64,000 nt of DNA, taken from Dichetophora obliterata. Taxonomy: Eukaryota > Arthropoda > Insecta > Diptera > Sciomyzidae. The notes under the pieces were generated by a model. The model saw only the letters and a program-made list of their open reading frames with translations. It was not told the DNA's origin and made no database searches. A program made the translations under genes and the position numbers. The stretch covers positions 59,724,330 through 59,788,329 of the forward strand of contig OY986437.1 of NCBI GenBank assembly GCA_963920525.1, read 5' to 3'. The number at the start of each line of letters is the position of its first letter. The first letter of the stretch is position 1. Shown here one piece after another: positions 22,216 to 34,731 of this stretch.

Positions 22216-24222
22216 TTATTTTTATATATTTAGTATCACTAATTTGCAATACATGATTAAAATTTTTAAAGTGCCTTTTGCCTTGTTTTAAAAATAACTC
22301 GATTTAAAAATGTATTAAAAACTAATTTAATACAAAAAGCATACACTAAAGGAAAACACATACACATCTTATATGTAGATGAGTTTTTTTGCAATTTTAT
22401 TTCTGATTCCACCCTGAATCGTTTCAAGTGAAACCACGGTCTAACAGAAAAAGATAAAAATTAAAATTTTTTTTTGCTGTCTCCAATAATGGGACATTCA
22501 ATATAAAAATAAACTGGCCATTTCAGCCCTTGGAAGGACTTTGACCTAGCTTCTATTGATCAATTGTGTTGTGCGTTTTATTAAATGTTTGATCACAAAT
22601 GACCGAGAACTGGACCTACGTGTTTAATGCCGACTCCGAACGGCTTATGTTCTCAAGAAGCTTTATGCGGCCGCCGCATGGGACATAATGAGACATTCAC
22701 ACATATTTTTTCTAGCTGGCGAGACGACAACCCTTGGCGAAATTATGCCCTGGATCAGTTTGTGGATCATAGTAGCAATTAGTCAATTTTTAGTGAGTCA
22801 TTATGTTGTTTTTTTTAAATGTGTTATTAAATTGTCCATGGACCATAATCTTACCAATAATCTTCTAAATTCTTACCAATACATTGGATATTGGATTATT
22901 TATCAATAAAAAAACGAAAACTCTCAGCAAAAATAACAAACAATTTTTCAAACGCCACCATTTTACTATTTTTTGATCAATTTCAATAAAAGTCTTTTCT
23001 ATAACAACACTCTTACTAAACAGGAAAATTTTTGGTCTCAGCTGACGCTCCTTTTTTAGTGTAAGTAAAATTTTTTTAAAAAGGTACTATTTTTCTCTGC
23101 AATTAGGCACAATCTGAAAAATTTCACTTTCATCCCTGGCTTGAACACATTGAAGACAGATGTTAGACAACTGATTGTCAAAATATTGTGGAACAAGCAA
23201 CGTTTCAGCGATAGCGTATTTCTTCACGAGGCACACAAAAAAACGTTCCAATCTCTTTTTGAAGAGGCTTTCGATTAATTGCACAATTTTTTGGCGTTTA
23301 ATTTTATCAATTAAATCAATTTAAGTCACAAAAAATTCACAACACAATTTCAATTGACAAGTTTTGTTGTTTGCTTTGTTTTTTTTTCGTAAACAATGGA
23401 ATTTGACAGCTAAGTTACCCACCACAAGAGACAATTGTATCTACTAACACTACATCATTATATATACCTTGGTCAGAAAACCTATACTTTTGAAATATAA
23501 AAAAATCAGTTTCATCAAAATTCTAAGCCTTAAACAAAGTATTGATAAATATAATTTGCGAATGACAAGCGATCCAAATACTTGCACAAGATTAGAACAA
23601 CTATTGATGTAATATTTGCTAGAAATATCGATGACATTACATCTATATAATATACGTTTGATATTTTAGATATTAAAACCCAATAGCTTCATTAAGATTT
23701 ACAAAAATAATTCAAAATTAATGTAAAATAATAATGTAAGGTAATTAAATTTACTGGTGGGAAATTATTTTTTTGGTAACATTAGGTATTTAAAATTTTC
23801 CAATTTAAAAATTTTTTATTAAAAACCATTAAATTGTGAAACATATAAAACTGCAAAAAAGCTTCGCTTCTCTCGTGTGTCCAGCGACGCATCTGTTTCT
23901 TTTTTTAAAATTTAATTTTGTTATCTTATCCGTATTTTCTCGGCACCTCTTTTATTTTTTTCTTTTTAGAGACTTTCTAAAGAATAAACATTTCATTATT
24001 TCTAAGAGCTTATGACACATCCAGCCATAAAGTGGTACATATCATTAAAAGTTCTATTTTAAATAAAAAACTATGAGTTACCTTTAGTTTCATTAATTCT
24101 AATCACTTGAATTCTTTTTCAGCTGTTATTTCTGCCAAGTGAACCTTGTTTGTAAAAAGCATGTAATTTTGCGTAAGTTTGTAATCAGTTGATTTGCAAA
24201 ATTTTTGTCGTTAGATGTGAAC
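22216..24222. other. Non-coding interval
   Basis: No recognised gene. A less AT-rich patch at about 22500-22760 (with GCGGCCGCCGCATGGG) looks like an old element fragment that I cannot name. Confidence 0.4.
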
Positions 24223-24230
24223 GTATGGAT

Positions 24231-25519
24231 TAGAGAAGTCGGTTCCGGGATCCCAGATTTCGGGATCCTGGGCGATTTAAGCCCCTTAAACTCTAGGATT
24301 TATTTTCCGGAATCCCAGGATTTTTAAATAAAAAATTTCTATTATAAATGTTCATGTAAATGAAACCTTTTCAATTTGATATGAATATAGAATTAGAAAA
24401 ACCTTTTATTGAGGCTGAAAAAGATTGTTAGACGATGGGTGTGATTACTGAAGCAAAGACTTTGCAAAGTTCTAGAAGAATTTTTAACATCGGGAAGTTA
24501 GCTATGTATTTCAAAATTGTCAGATATTCTGACTTATGAAATAATTTTGGTTTTGGTGAGGGCAATCGTGATCGAAACTTACAAATTGCTTATTACCGTA
24601 CAATTGCGATTACCGTACAACTATTTATCCAACTAGCATAGAATCAGAACGGTGCTTCTCATAATGAAAAATTAGACGCGTTGATCAGCTAAATGTATTA
24701 TTTTAAAAATAATTAAAACAAAAAACTTGATTTTGAAAAGTCTTTTCCAACCTTAATTTGCCTTAAACACAAAAAAAAAACATGAAGGTGGTGACTAAAA
24801 AATATGTTTAACATTTCTATAATAATACCTTAAACTGTTCTGTATTTAATTTTTTTATATATATTTTTCCTTAAATTTTTTCCTTAATTAAATTCGTTAG
24901 TCATTAATATTATTAAGTTTTTTTGTGTGTTTATTAACAATAAGGGTATTCACAATTGTGCGGTTTCGTGGTGTTGTGGTGTTGTGGTGTTGTGGGCACC
25001 CTTTAAAATAGAATTTGTTTTTAGGAACCTCCGACTAGAGCTTTTTGTTAATTTGAAAATAAAACAACTATCCAATTTGATATATTTTATTAATATAAGG
25101 CATAAAAAGGTTAACTTGAGCTTCTTCTATTTTTGCAATAAGAAAATGGCAACCGATCAGTTGTTTATGGAACTTTAAAAACCGCGTTCGTTAAACATAC
25201 CATTGGGCTACTTAAAATTACCACACTTTTGGCTTTTAGAGATTTCATGTAAAACAACAAAAAATATAAAAACCGCTCGGTAAAATGTGGTAACAATACC
25301 ATGGGGTTATTAAATTACACTGAAAATAACGAAATTGTGAATACCCTTAATGTGTTTTGCTTTTTTTTGTTGCTTTATATATGAATTAATTTACATTTCT
25401 TTAGTTTCAAGTAATAAATAATAAAATATTGCTTAAAAAACATTTTGAATTACTTATATCTTAAAGTTTTCAATTCCTAACTAATCCCGGGATTGAGAAA
25501 AGCTTCTAAGAGCTCCCTA
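24231..25519 (+). mobile_element. hAT element with GGGATCCCG-rich ends, copy 1
   Basis: The exact 8-bp duplication GTATGGAT lies at 24223-24230 and 25520-25527. The ends are TAGAGAAGTC and GAGCTCCCTA (inverted TAGGGAGCTC). Short GC-rich palindromes such as CCGGGATCCC and ATCCCGGGATT stand out near both ends in otherwise AT-rich DNA. No transposase is recognised. A second copy lies at 31296-33539 in the opposite orientation. Confidence 0.85.
24943..25347. mobile_element. MITE with AGGGTATTCACAATT ends
   Basis: A 15-bp inverted repeat flanked by TA lies inside hAT copy 1. hAT copy 2 has related sequence at the same place (AGGGTATTCAAATTGCG at 31515), so the MITE either entered before these hATs spread or has become part of the family. 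A relative lies at 53956-54384. Confidence 0.65.
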
Positions 25520-25527
25520 GTATGGAT

Positions 25528-28500
25528 ATTCGAAATGTGCTTTAAAATATATTGCAAGCTTTATGAAGGATATATAAATAGTCTATTAAATTGTGGAACA
25601 AAGACTTAATATTGATAATTTTTGTTGTTCAGAGGAACTTTTCTTATGTGCTATGAAGCAACCGACCTTAAGTTGCCACCGGCCCTTTTATATTTAACCA
25701 GATCATCTAGTATGGCCACACACGCTGTAAAATTTACTGACACACACGCATTGTAAAATTGCCTATTTGAAAATATTTTTACAAATATTTTTATAAAAAA
25801 AAAGAAATAAAAAAAAAGAACTGACTTGAAAACAGTTTAATTGTCCACAGGTTTCAAAGGAATTTATTCGAACAAGTGCCAAATCGTATAAAACTTAAAC
25901 AGTAAGTTAGCCATAGCTTCATCACTCAAGACTACTGAAGATTCCCTAACATTCAGTATATGAGTTTGCTGCATAACTTTATAGAGAGTTGTTGATGTTG
26001 CCATCCTTTAAAACTTACTTGATCTTAAAAGCTTGTAATTAAAAATCATGTAAAATCAAAGAATAGATCACAATTAATTACAAAAATAGTTTATAAAAAA
26101 ACTAATTTTTAAAAAATCGAAGATATTTTTTATGATAGTTCTGCGCATATTATGAGTATATTATTTTGGGTTGAGCTCTCAAACTGTTCGAGTTATGCAT
26201 TTTTATAGAAGCAAAATGCATGGAATCACCAATATTGCTCAACATAGAAGGAAAATAAAAGTGAGTAGTAAAAGTAAAAAGTGAACCAATTTTGTGTACG
26301 TACTTCTGAAAAAGTATAAAGTGATGATTCGAACAATATTTAAAAACGGCCACTGTTCAACCTGCATTCGGCCGCTATTCGGATGAGTGGGCTTTTTTGA
26401 GCATTTTTAGACCTTGTTAGATATGTTTTTTCTTAAATTTTCATAACTTTTAAATGCGTTCAATAATTTTATTGAAAAAATTAGTTTATTTAATTAATTT
26501 AAGGCTTGTTTTAAAGACTTTTTGTTGGGTGTCTAAATCTTTTCTTAGCTTAAAAAAAATTACACGCTTAAGACATCTCTAGGAAACCTTTTTTCAAATT
26601 GCCGAAAACTATAAAAAACCGAACAACAAAATCGTGTGTTAAACAAAAGCTCAAGGGTTTTGATAATTGATCCTACGCCAATCAATGACGACGAACAAGA
26701 TGGTGCACTTCACGTCATTCAGAACTCCATGTAGTGAAGTAAAACTGATTTAAAATAATGAAGTTGATTTGATTACGTTTAAAAAATATGATGTATCCCG
26801 AAAGCTCAAAAATTTTTCAAAATTATTAGCGATTAAGTCTATTAACAAGATGGCGTTATTGTCTTTATCCGATCACGTTCATTGTTTTAAAAATTTATGT
26901 TTTTTTTTTATTTAAAGTAAAAGTTATGAATCAGTGCCATTAAAAAAATTGAGTCTATTACTTCGTGTGTAAAATATTATATAAAGGTTTAACATAAATT
27001 ATTTTTCAGTGATTTTGAAGAAGCTTCTTAAAAAATAAAGTTTAGACACTTAAGCAAAAAAAAAAAAAAAAATAATTTCGACATAATATAGGAAAACTGA
27101 AATCGCTGGATCAATCAGCGTCTTAAAAAAATTATCAAAGGTCGGCTATTGAAGTTCACAAATAAAAAAGATATTATTGAAAATTTAGTCAGGAATTTAA
27201 ATAAAAATGTAAATGGAAATTTTGTTGCGTAAAAAAATCACCGAAATATTACGCTTCTAGCGAAAACTTCATAACTTCACACCATTTTTGTGTCTTCATA
27301 AGTTTTAGTTAAAAGAAAATATTTCCACTGCATATTTCTTTGGAATACCTTTATTTTTGAGATTTTAATTCGAAACAAAAAAAATCATAACTCTCTAATT
27401 TTTCGTCCAATTTTCATGTGTAATAGCTAAATGCTCAACTAAAAATAGTCCCATACCATTTATTTCTTTTTAGAAAACTAACGCCTTAAAGAAAGTTATT
27501 GGGTTTTCTTGTAAAGAATACTTTTACTTACATAAATTAATGGAATGTAAGTTCTGATTAGGATCTGGGATTTAAAAATCTGGGACTTCCCTAATCCGTA
27601 CGTTCACAACTAATGACAAAAATTTTGCCAGTAAACGGAACTAATAATTCTTTTGAAATTTTTCACACAAAAAAGGCACCTCTTAAATGTAGATTATTAA
27701 GCGTCACTGGTCTTGTTCGCATGTTTGGTGAAGTTCCTTTTACACTTGACACCATAAAATCTATAATTTAGGAACAAGTTGAAGAAAGGAAATTGAACCA
27801 AATTTTCTTTAGAAAACTAATGGTTTTGTAATTTGTTAGTCTAATTCAAAACACAAAATGTTTTAATTTTAACATAAAGAGTTTGTTGTAAAATAAAAAA
27901 TTCTAATGAAAAACTAGCCTCAAATACCACTAGTAAAAAAAAAAATATTTGCAACTCTTGTGCTACATGCATCCGCGAAAACTTTTACCCAGAACATTAT
28001 CTCAACTGCTCAACGAAATGATGCATTAGCGATGGTTAGACCATGACCACAAAAAGTTCTATGACCTTGAGCAGTATTCGAGTACATAATCTGTGCTCCA
28101 AGAAGACAGAGTTGCAGCGATTTTCTTGAGTATCTTGAAAATATTGGTGGTTGAGTGTTGAGCTTCGTCTTAACTGTGGTAAAGATTTTGGTATAAGCCT
28201 TATTTATAAGTTCATGGCAAGGAATTTATGGCATGGTTAGAGTGAATTTAATAAGAATTTGAATTTTGACGGGCTCAAGTTTGCAGACAAAAAAATTCAA
28301 TGAAATTTTGTTAATTAAATTTTTTATTTTTATAACAAGTAATGCAAAAATGTATAGTTTAACAAAATTTTCTTTTGTAAATGAATGTAGTCATTTGGTA
28401 TGCATGCTATTTTAGGATATCCTGCCGAAATTGATATGCAGATTGCATAAATTGTGCACTAAGTCTAAATGACAACATGTGATGATTTATTAAATATCCT

Positions 28501-29200
28501 GTCTGTATCTGCCAGCCTGCGTAGCTTTAATGAAATGCTGATGAAGCCATTAACACAGATAAATATCTTTAAACAAACACGCAGCGACACACGCATATAC
28601 ATAGTACAATAAACTCACATAAAATACTGACCAGCAGGCTGTTTGTTGTTGGGTGGACAGGAAGTTAGCAAACGTCAAGACGACACAAGCACAACAGAGT
28701 TTGTATTCAACAAATAAGGAATAAGTAGTTAAGAGTTTGTTGAAGATCTTGTGCGCCGTGTAACGCAATACTGTGTCAACCGCAGAGCTACTTTTTACAC
28801 ACACATACATGTATACATGTACATGAGACTTCCAGTGACAAGGATTTTGCACTACAGCATAAATGTGCAGGAAGGATACGCAATAATAATTATTAGGACT
28901 GCAACTTCTTGCAAGCAATACCAGTAAATCGAGTGTAAACTGAATTCTAGTTACTGTGTGTGTGCGTGTGTGTGTGAATGAGTGTTGGTGGTATTGTTTT
29001 AATGCCTACCTGTATAAGTGAGTGTTTACCGCACAAATACTCCGACAAATGCCACAAAACACTTATGAATAATTAAAGAGTCCTTTATGGCATTTATCTG
29101 ATGACAGTGGCGCACAACAACAATAATAGATACAACAACAATGCTACAACAATAGTTCACACATCCACCCACAACTTGAAAAGCTTGAACTGCTGTTGCA
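25528..29200. other. Non-coding interval
   Basis: No gene seen. It includes an inverted partial match to the left flank and end of hAT copy 1 at 27565-27640. From 28440 a less repetitive tract carries CA/GT runs (about 28955-28976) and CAA-type runs (29118-29155), which I take as host single-copy DNA. Confidence 0.45.
27565..27640 (-). repeat. Inverted copy of a hAT end plus its outside flank
   Basis: Reverse-complemented this reads CAAAATTTTTGTCATTAG, then TTGTGAACGTACGGAT, then TAGGGAAGTCCCAGA. It matches the left flank of hAT copy 1 (from about 24200), its target duplication and its first bases. Similarity thus crosses the element boundary. Confidence 0.6.
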
Positions 29201-29312
29201 TGATTAAATGTGACACTCGTAGGCAAAGGATTCAAACAATCGCACTGTGCGCTTAGCCTTTATAAATTTGTGACAAAAAAGAAGAAGGAGTGCTCTGATA
29301 TTAAATGCTGAA

Positions 29313-30580
29313 CAGAGCACAAGTGGCGTAAGTCTATTTTGGTAGTTTTGAGAAAATGAACATTTAGAAAAATTCTTATGAAAAATTCCAAGTATGAAGA
29401 ACTCATTAGCTAGGTCAAGAGCATAAATGCAGTTATTCATAGGGTAAAAATAAACTTAATTATATCCAAAAATGATGCAGAATATTGCTTATTAGTAAAA
29501 AACTTGGACCAGTGAACATTTTTTAAATGTCCCGTTTCCGCTGTAGGAATCTAATGGGAGATATTTTGAAAGAATTTTTTGATGAGGAATGACAGCATGT
29601 TTACCTAGATGTTGGGCAAAAGCATCCTTTAGCGATTATCTTCATTATTAAGGGAAATATAAAATGAATGGACTTACGCCACCAGTCTGAAAATTTTTAA
29701 AATTTCTCCTTTCCGCTGTAAAAATGTAATGGGAGATATTTTTAAGAATATTTTGATGAAAAATGGCAGCATGTTCACCTAAATGTTGGAAAAAAGCATC
29801 CCTTAGCGATTATCTTCTTTATTAAGTGAAATATAAAATGAATGGACATACGCCACTTATCCTGCGAAAATTTTTTAAAATTTCGCCTTTCCGCTGTAAA
29901 AATCTAACGGGAAATATTTTTAAGAATTTTTTGATGAAGAATGACAGCATTTTTACCTAGAAGTTGGACAAAACCATCCCTTAGCGATTATCTTCATTAC
30001 TGAAGGCATTATCTGAGTTTTTTGGAGTAAAAGTATATTTTCGAAAAGGTAAATATCACAACTCCCCTTGCAATAGAGATAATAGCATAGGGGTGAATTT
30101 GCCCAACATCTAGATAAAAATACTGCTATTCCTTATCACAAATTTTTTTAAAATATCTCCCATTAGATTAATACAGAGAAAGGGAGATATATTAAAATAA
30201 TTTTAATTTTATATCTCCCTTAATAATAAAGATAATCGCTAAAAGGTGGTTTTGTCCCATTTCTAGGTGAAAATACTGTAATTTTTCATCAACAATTCTT
30301 AAAAAATATCTCTCATTCGATTTCTACAGCGAAAACGAGAAATATAAAAAAAATGTTCAGTGAACCAGTGACGCAAATTTTTTTACTAATATGCAATATT
30401 CTGCAAAATTTTTTCGTAATATTTAGTTTATTTCTTACGATAAGAATAGCTCCATTTATGCACTTCACCTAGCTTATAAACAAAACTGAGTTCTTCATAC
30501 TTGGAATTTATCATAAGAATTTTTCTAAATGTTCAATTTCCTCAAAACTACAAAAACGGACTTACGCTACTTGTGCTCTG
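29313..30580. mobile_element. Foldback element with about 176-bp internal tandem repeats
   Basis: CAGAGCACAAGTGGCGTAAG at the left is mirrored by CAGAGCACAAGTAGCGTAAG at the right, followed by about 250 bp of inverted similarity. The left arm contains three tandem units, with the landmark CCGCTGTA at 29538, 29713 and 29891. The CAG start is hAT-like, but the flanking 8 bp differ. Weaker inverted similarity continues outward to TAGCCT words near 29257 and 30653, so the true ends may lie further out. Non-coding. Confidence 0.7.
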
Positions 30581-31287
30581 AAAAAATAATGTAATTTGTC
30601 AGAGCAATAACAAAAAATTGCATTTTATTTAGAGATTACATAGGCTAGGAGCATGGGCGTCCACAGAGGCGCTTCTCGTCCCCCCTAGGCAATGAACATT
30701 TTTTATATATCTTCATATTAAATCAAAAAAGCTGTAAGTTTAAATTAAAAAATTTTAAGAGAAAATCAAAAAACTTTCTGAATTCTAAGTTGCGCCTAAG
30801 CTTAGGGATTTGAGAACTTTGTTAATAAAAACGTCGGTTTTAGTTGTAGAAGTGTAAAATTTTCCGCAACATGTATTCTGATAAGATGCATCATAATCAA
30901 TCAAAAAGTCGATTTTGAATTTTTTGTAACTTATTGCTTTTTTAATTTCATATGACAATATGTTCATTATGTATTTAATATATTTTGAAAAGAATGCAAA
31001 AATACTTTTTTTAGGCTAATTTATAAATAAAGTGAGCTAAACCATTCATTTTCAAAATGGTGATTACGATTTCCGTGGCGTATTTGAGTATGCAGTTTTG
31101 AAGTACTCTTTGAGAAAATAAGATTCGCTGAAGGATTTATCGATATATCGATATTTGCTTATAATATTTAATATCATAATTTGCAATAGCAAAACTTAAC
31201 AATTCATATTTACAAAAAATGGCAGCATAAATAAATAACATTATTATTATTAGGTGAATCTAAACCTATGACTAGAGAGGAGAGAAG
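30581..31287. other. Non-coding interval between elements
   Basis: AT-rich with no gene. GGGCGTCCACAGAGGCGC at about 30655 stands out by composition and may be the end of an unplaced hAT element. Confidence 0.4.
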
Positions 31288-32861
31288 ATACATACTAGGG
31301 AGTGCAATCCCGAAAGCTTTTCTCTATCCAGTGGCTCTCGGGATTGAAGATCTCAATCCCGGGATCCCGGGAATAGTTCGGAATTGAAAACTTTAAGAAG
31401 TAAATTATTCAAAACGTATTTAATACAATTTTTTATTATGTATTACTTGAAATTAAAAAAATTTATATTAGTTCATTTATAAAGCAACAAAAAAAAAAAA
31501 ACGAAACACATAAAGGGTATTCAAATTGCGTTATTTTCAGTCTAATTTGAAACCACATGGTATTGATTACTTAACCGAGCGTTTTTTATATATTTTGTTG
31601 TTTGACTTGAAATCTCTAAAAACCAAAAGTGTGGTAATATTGAGTAGGTCAATGATATGTTTAGCGAACGTTGTTTTAAAAGTTTCACAAACAATTAATC
31701 GGTTGCCAGTTATTTTCTAATTGCAAAAACGGAAGAAGCTCAAAATTTATTTATTAGCTTATATTCCATATGACCTATCGACATTTTCCACGAAAATCCG
31801 TTTTCATCTGTCATCTGTGAGATACATTTCAATAAAAAAAAAATCGTTTATTAGAGTTCTCACCCTTAAATGGTTGACTTATCTAGAGTATAGTTTTTTT
31901 GTTTGTGAGTACAAAAGAACTCGTCTACACAGTTCTTCGGAAATATTAAAAAAATTGTGAAAAATTTGCATTAGGCTGCAATGACAAGGCAAAATAGTAA
32001 AGGAAATGCATTGAAAAGCATTGGAATATCTATTCTATGCTTTATGCATCATCAGCGGAAAAAGATATTGGACAAATAACAGATAAATTTATAATCAAAT
32101 GAAACTACCTTAGCATAGTAATGAGTTTTAATGCAGATTCGGACGATAACTCAACAATGGGAAGAATTAAGATAAGTTATAGCTTATAGTCTTATAAAAG
32201 GAGAAAAATTAAAACGAAGCGCCTGAGGGGTGGACAGTACCTTGGGTTTTTCCAAAAAATTTGGAACCATTTTCAAGAAGTGAATTTTATATACTATTTT
32301 TATGATAATATTGAAAAACTTTAAGCGATTCAATTAATAGACTATCATAATTCTTCACTGTTATTTTGATATCTTTCTCTTGTTTTTGTTAATATTGTTA
32401 CGCACAAACTGTTTTTAAAATTTGAATATAATCGTCAGTGAACTCACAGAGATCTTAATTTTCCTATTGAATAAAAAGACTTATCTACTGACTTGAACAA
32501 AGAAAACATATATTTGAAATAAACAACAACCCATCTACACTTAAACGAATAGTATGAGATTTCATAAAATATATATATTTTTTTCTTATAGAAGCTTGCT
32601 AGCCTTTTAATATAATATTCTGTTACTTTGATTGATGAATATTTGCACACTGAAAGACTTAGGCCCTTATTATGAGCTGCGTTCGATTTTCGACTGTAGT
32701 CGAAAGGCCTGATCGAACGAATTTTCATTTGGTATTATAACGTTTGGTATTATTCATATTGTTTGTTCACGGTAGTATATTTCTATCAGATGATCGTTGT
32801 TTTATTTCAACTAAATATGATTGGTTTGAAAGCTGATTGCAAAAAATAAGACAAAAAAGTT

Positions 32862-33014
32862 ATGACTATGACGAAAATAATTTCTATACTATTGGACGCT
32901 TCGTCAGAAGAGGATGAAAGCTTGACAGAACTGGCTAGAAGTAGAAGACTGTTGAGCAATGCTTTTTTAGCTAATCTTAAGCCACTTTGCTGTTGTTCTA
33001 ACTGGTGGTCCTAA
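32862..33014 (+). pseudogene. N-terminal remnant of a Harbinger (HARBI1-like) transposase
   Basis: A 50-codon frame begins MTMTKIISILLDASSEEDES and continues TELARSRRLL. This acidic-then-arginine-rich start resembles N termini of HARBI1-like nucleases in insects. The DDE nuclease domain is missing. Beyond about codon 35 the frame enters sequence antisense to the Myb-like remnant, so the original protein ended at the internal deletion. Inferred from position and composition, not from a catalytic motif. Confidence 0.5.
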
Positions 33015-33145
33015 GCAATTTAATTCTGGCGTGAGTTCTTCCCATTTCTTTTTCGCGTGAACTTTGGAACAAATATCCTTTGCAATCAAAGTTTGCCTCC
33101 ATCAATGAGACCAGTTTTTCTAACTGCGATTTGTTGCTTAGGTCT
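32967..33145 (-). pseudogene. Myb/SANT-like protein remnant of a Harbinger element
   Basis: Read on the minus strand: LSNKSQLEKLVSLMEANF, then after a one-base shift AKDICSKVHAKKKWEELTPE and LNCLGPPVRTTAKWLKI. This is the trihelix or zeste-like Myb domain that Harbinger elements encode beside the nuclease and that directs it to DNA. The one-base frameshift in the middle makes it a pseudogene. The sequence before it (TTTTATGCAG) looks like a 3' splice site, so an upstream exon was probably lost. Confidence 0.75.
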
Positions 33146-33547
33146 GCATAAAATTAAGAAAAACAGTTCAATATTAGTTTTTAGTCTTTAAAAAGGAAAA
33201 TACAATTACAGAATACTTAAAGTTTTAACAATTTTTGCTCAGCACGCATCGCATCGAAAGCAAAATCCTATTCGACTGAAATTTCGATGAGCAACGAACA
33301 TTTCGATAGGGTTGCACTGCTCATAATAAGAATTTAACTTTCGATACTTGTTGTTCGATAACCAGCGAAGATCGAACGTCGAAAGCAACTCATAATAAGG
33401 GCCTTAGCTTGAAATGGTTACATTTACATGAATATTTTTAATAGAAATGTTTTAACTTAAAAATCCCGGGATCCCGGAAAGAAAATCCCGGGATTTGAAG
33501 GGGCTTAAGTCGTCCGGGATCCCGGGATTGACTTCACTAATACATAC

Positions 33548-34723
33548 ACGATTGCTTATTCAGACAAAAACTGGCAATGTTATGATTAATCAATCTGTTA
33601 TTCTGTTAGTAAATTGTACCATGGTGTAAATCAGGTTGTGTTGAATGTCAAGTGAGTTATATAGCCTATAGTAGTAAGGTAGTACATAATGGTCATACAA
33701 AAGGTTGTTTTCATTTAAAATATTTAAATGTATAGGAGATCAATACCGTTCTGTAAATGAAAGCCTTATCTCAAACTGTTTTAGAAAGTAGTTGTTGAAT
33801 AGGTTGAAGATTTGCAAGTTGAATTTTATTTAAAAATTCAATGGCTAATTTTGTCATAAAACTATCTATTCGTATAATACCACATTTTAAGTAAAACCGC
33901 CGAATTGAAATCCTTTTTGAAATGGTCCCACTTGGTAAGTTTGCCGATTCATGCATATTCACAAAATATCTCTCAAAAATACTTCAACGCTATATTAGGT
34001 TTAACGATAACTTAAACCAAACATGAAAGGGTCTAAACAAAAAATTGTTCTAATGATTTGTTAAAATATATTTAGTTCAATTTTGCTTTTAAGGACCTTA
34101 GCTCGACTGATTGAGTCCGAAAACAAAAAAAATTTTTATTTTTTTAAAATGATAACGTTTTCTTATCGTGTATTTTTGTCAGTATTCAACGCACTGTGAA
34201 TTGTCCTTGCTTACACAGTAAATAAAGATAATGTTAATGATGGGCGATGGAAGATGGCAGCAGAGGGGTCTGTGTACAGAACGAATTGAAGGAAGGATAT
34301 TTTAATCCAATGAATTTGGACAAATAACAGCAACAAATACACTTTCGAAGGATATGCTAGCAAAGAGAGCGCAGGTAGGACTTTGTTGGCTATCTCCTGC
34401 AAAATGCACACAATTGCGCTACCGCATGCAATAAACATGATCATTGTTATGACTGCATTTGTCGTTGTCGTCTTTGTTGTTGTTTTTGTTAAAATACTAT
34501 GCTGCAGGACACTTGCACACACCGTTAGCCAAAGAAGCAAACGTGTGCCAAGCTTCCTCATTTTATCATCTTTATCGCTGCCATTTTCCGCACTTGCATA
34601 GCATCCTTCACACACACATACAAACTATGCTTTGCATATCCTTAACAATTCATGCTAACACTAAATCGCACACACATGCACAGTTCCAAATTAAAGTTTA
34701 TTTTGTCAACATTTTATATTGAT
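33548..34723. other. Non-coding interval, partly host single-copy DNA
   Basis: No gene recognised. From about 34150 the sequence is less repetitive, with GTT/GTC trinucleotide runs (34455-34497) and CA runs. It resembles other microsatellite-bearing islands here that I take as host intron or intergenic DNA. Confidence 0.45.
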
Positions 34724-34731
34724 ATATGCAG

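Larger units (their letters stand above)
32662..33403. mobile_element. PIF/Harbinger deletion derivative, TTA target
   Basis: The inverted termini GGCCCTTATTATGAG (15 bp exact) are flanked by TTA at 32659-32661 and 33404-33406, the 3-bp target typical of PIF/Harbinger. TTCGA words recur many times next to both ends. Remnants of both proteins expected of the superfamily survive, reading towards each other, so it derives from a complete element by a large internal deletion. Confidence 0.8.
31296..33539 (-). mobile_element. hAT element with GGGATCCCG-rich ends, copy 2
   Basis: The exact 8-bp duplication ATACATAC lies at 31288-31295 and 33540-33547. The ends TAGGGAGTGC and TAGTGAAGTC match copy 1 read in reverse. 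Internal stretches also match copy 1, including TAAAGCAACAAAAAA-type sequence and CCAAAAGTGTGGTAAT. It is longer mainly because a 742-bp Harbinger element sits at 32662-33403. No hAT transposase seen. Confidence 0.85.
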
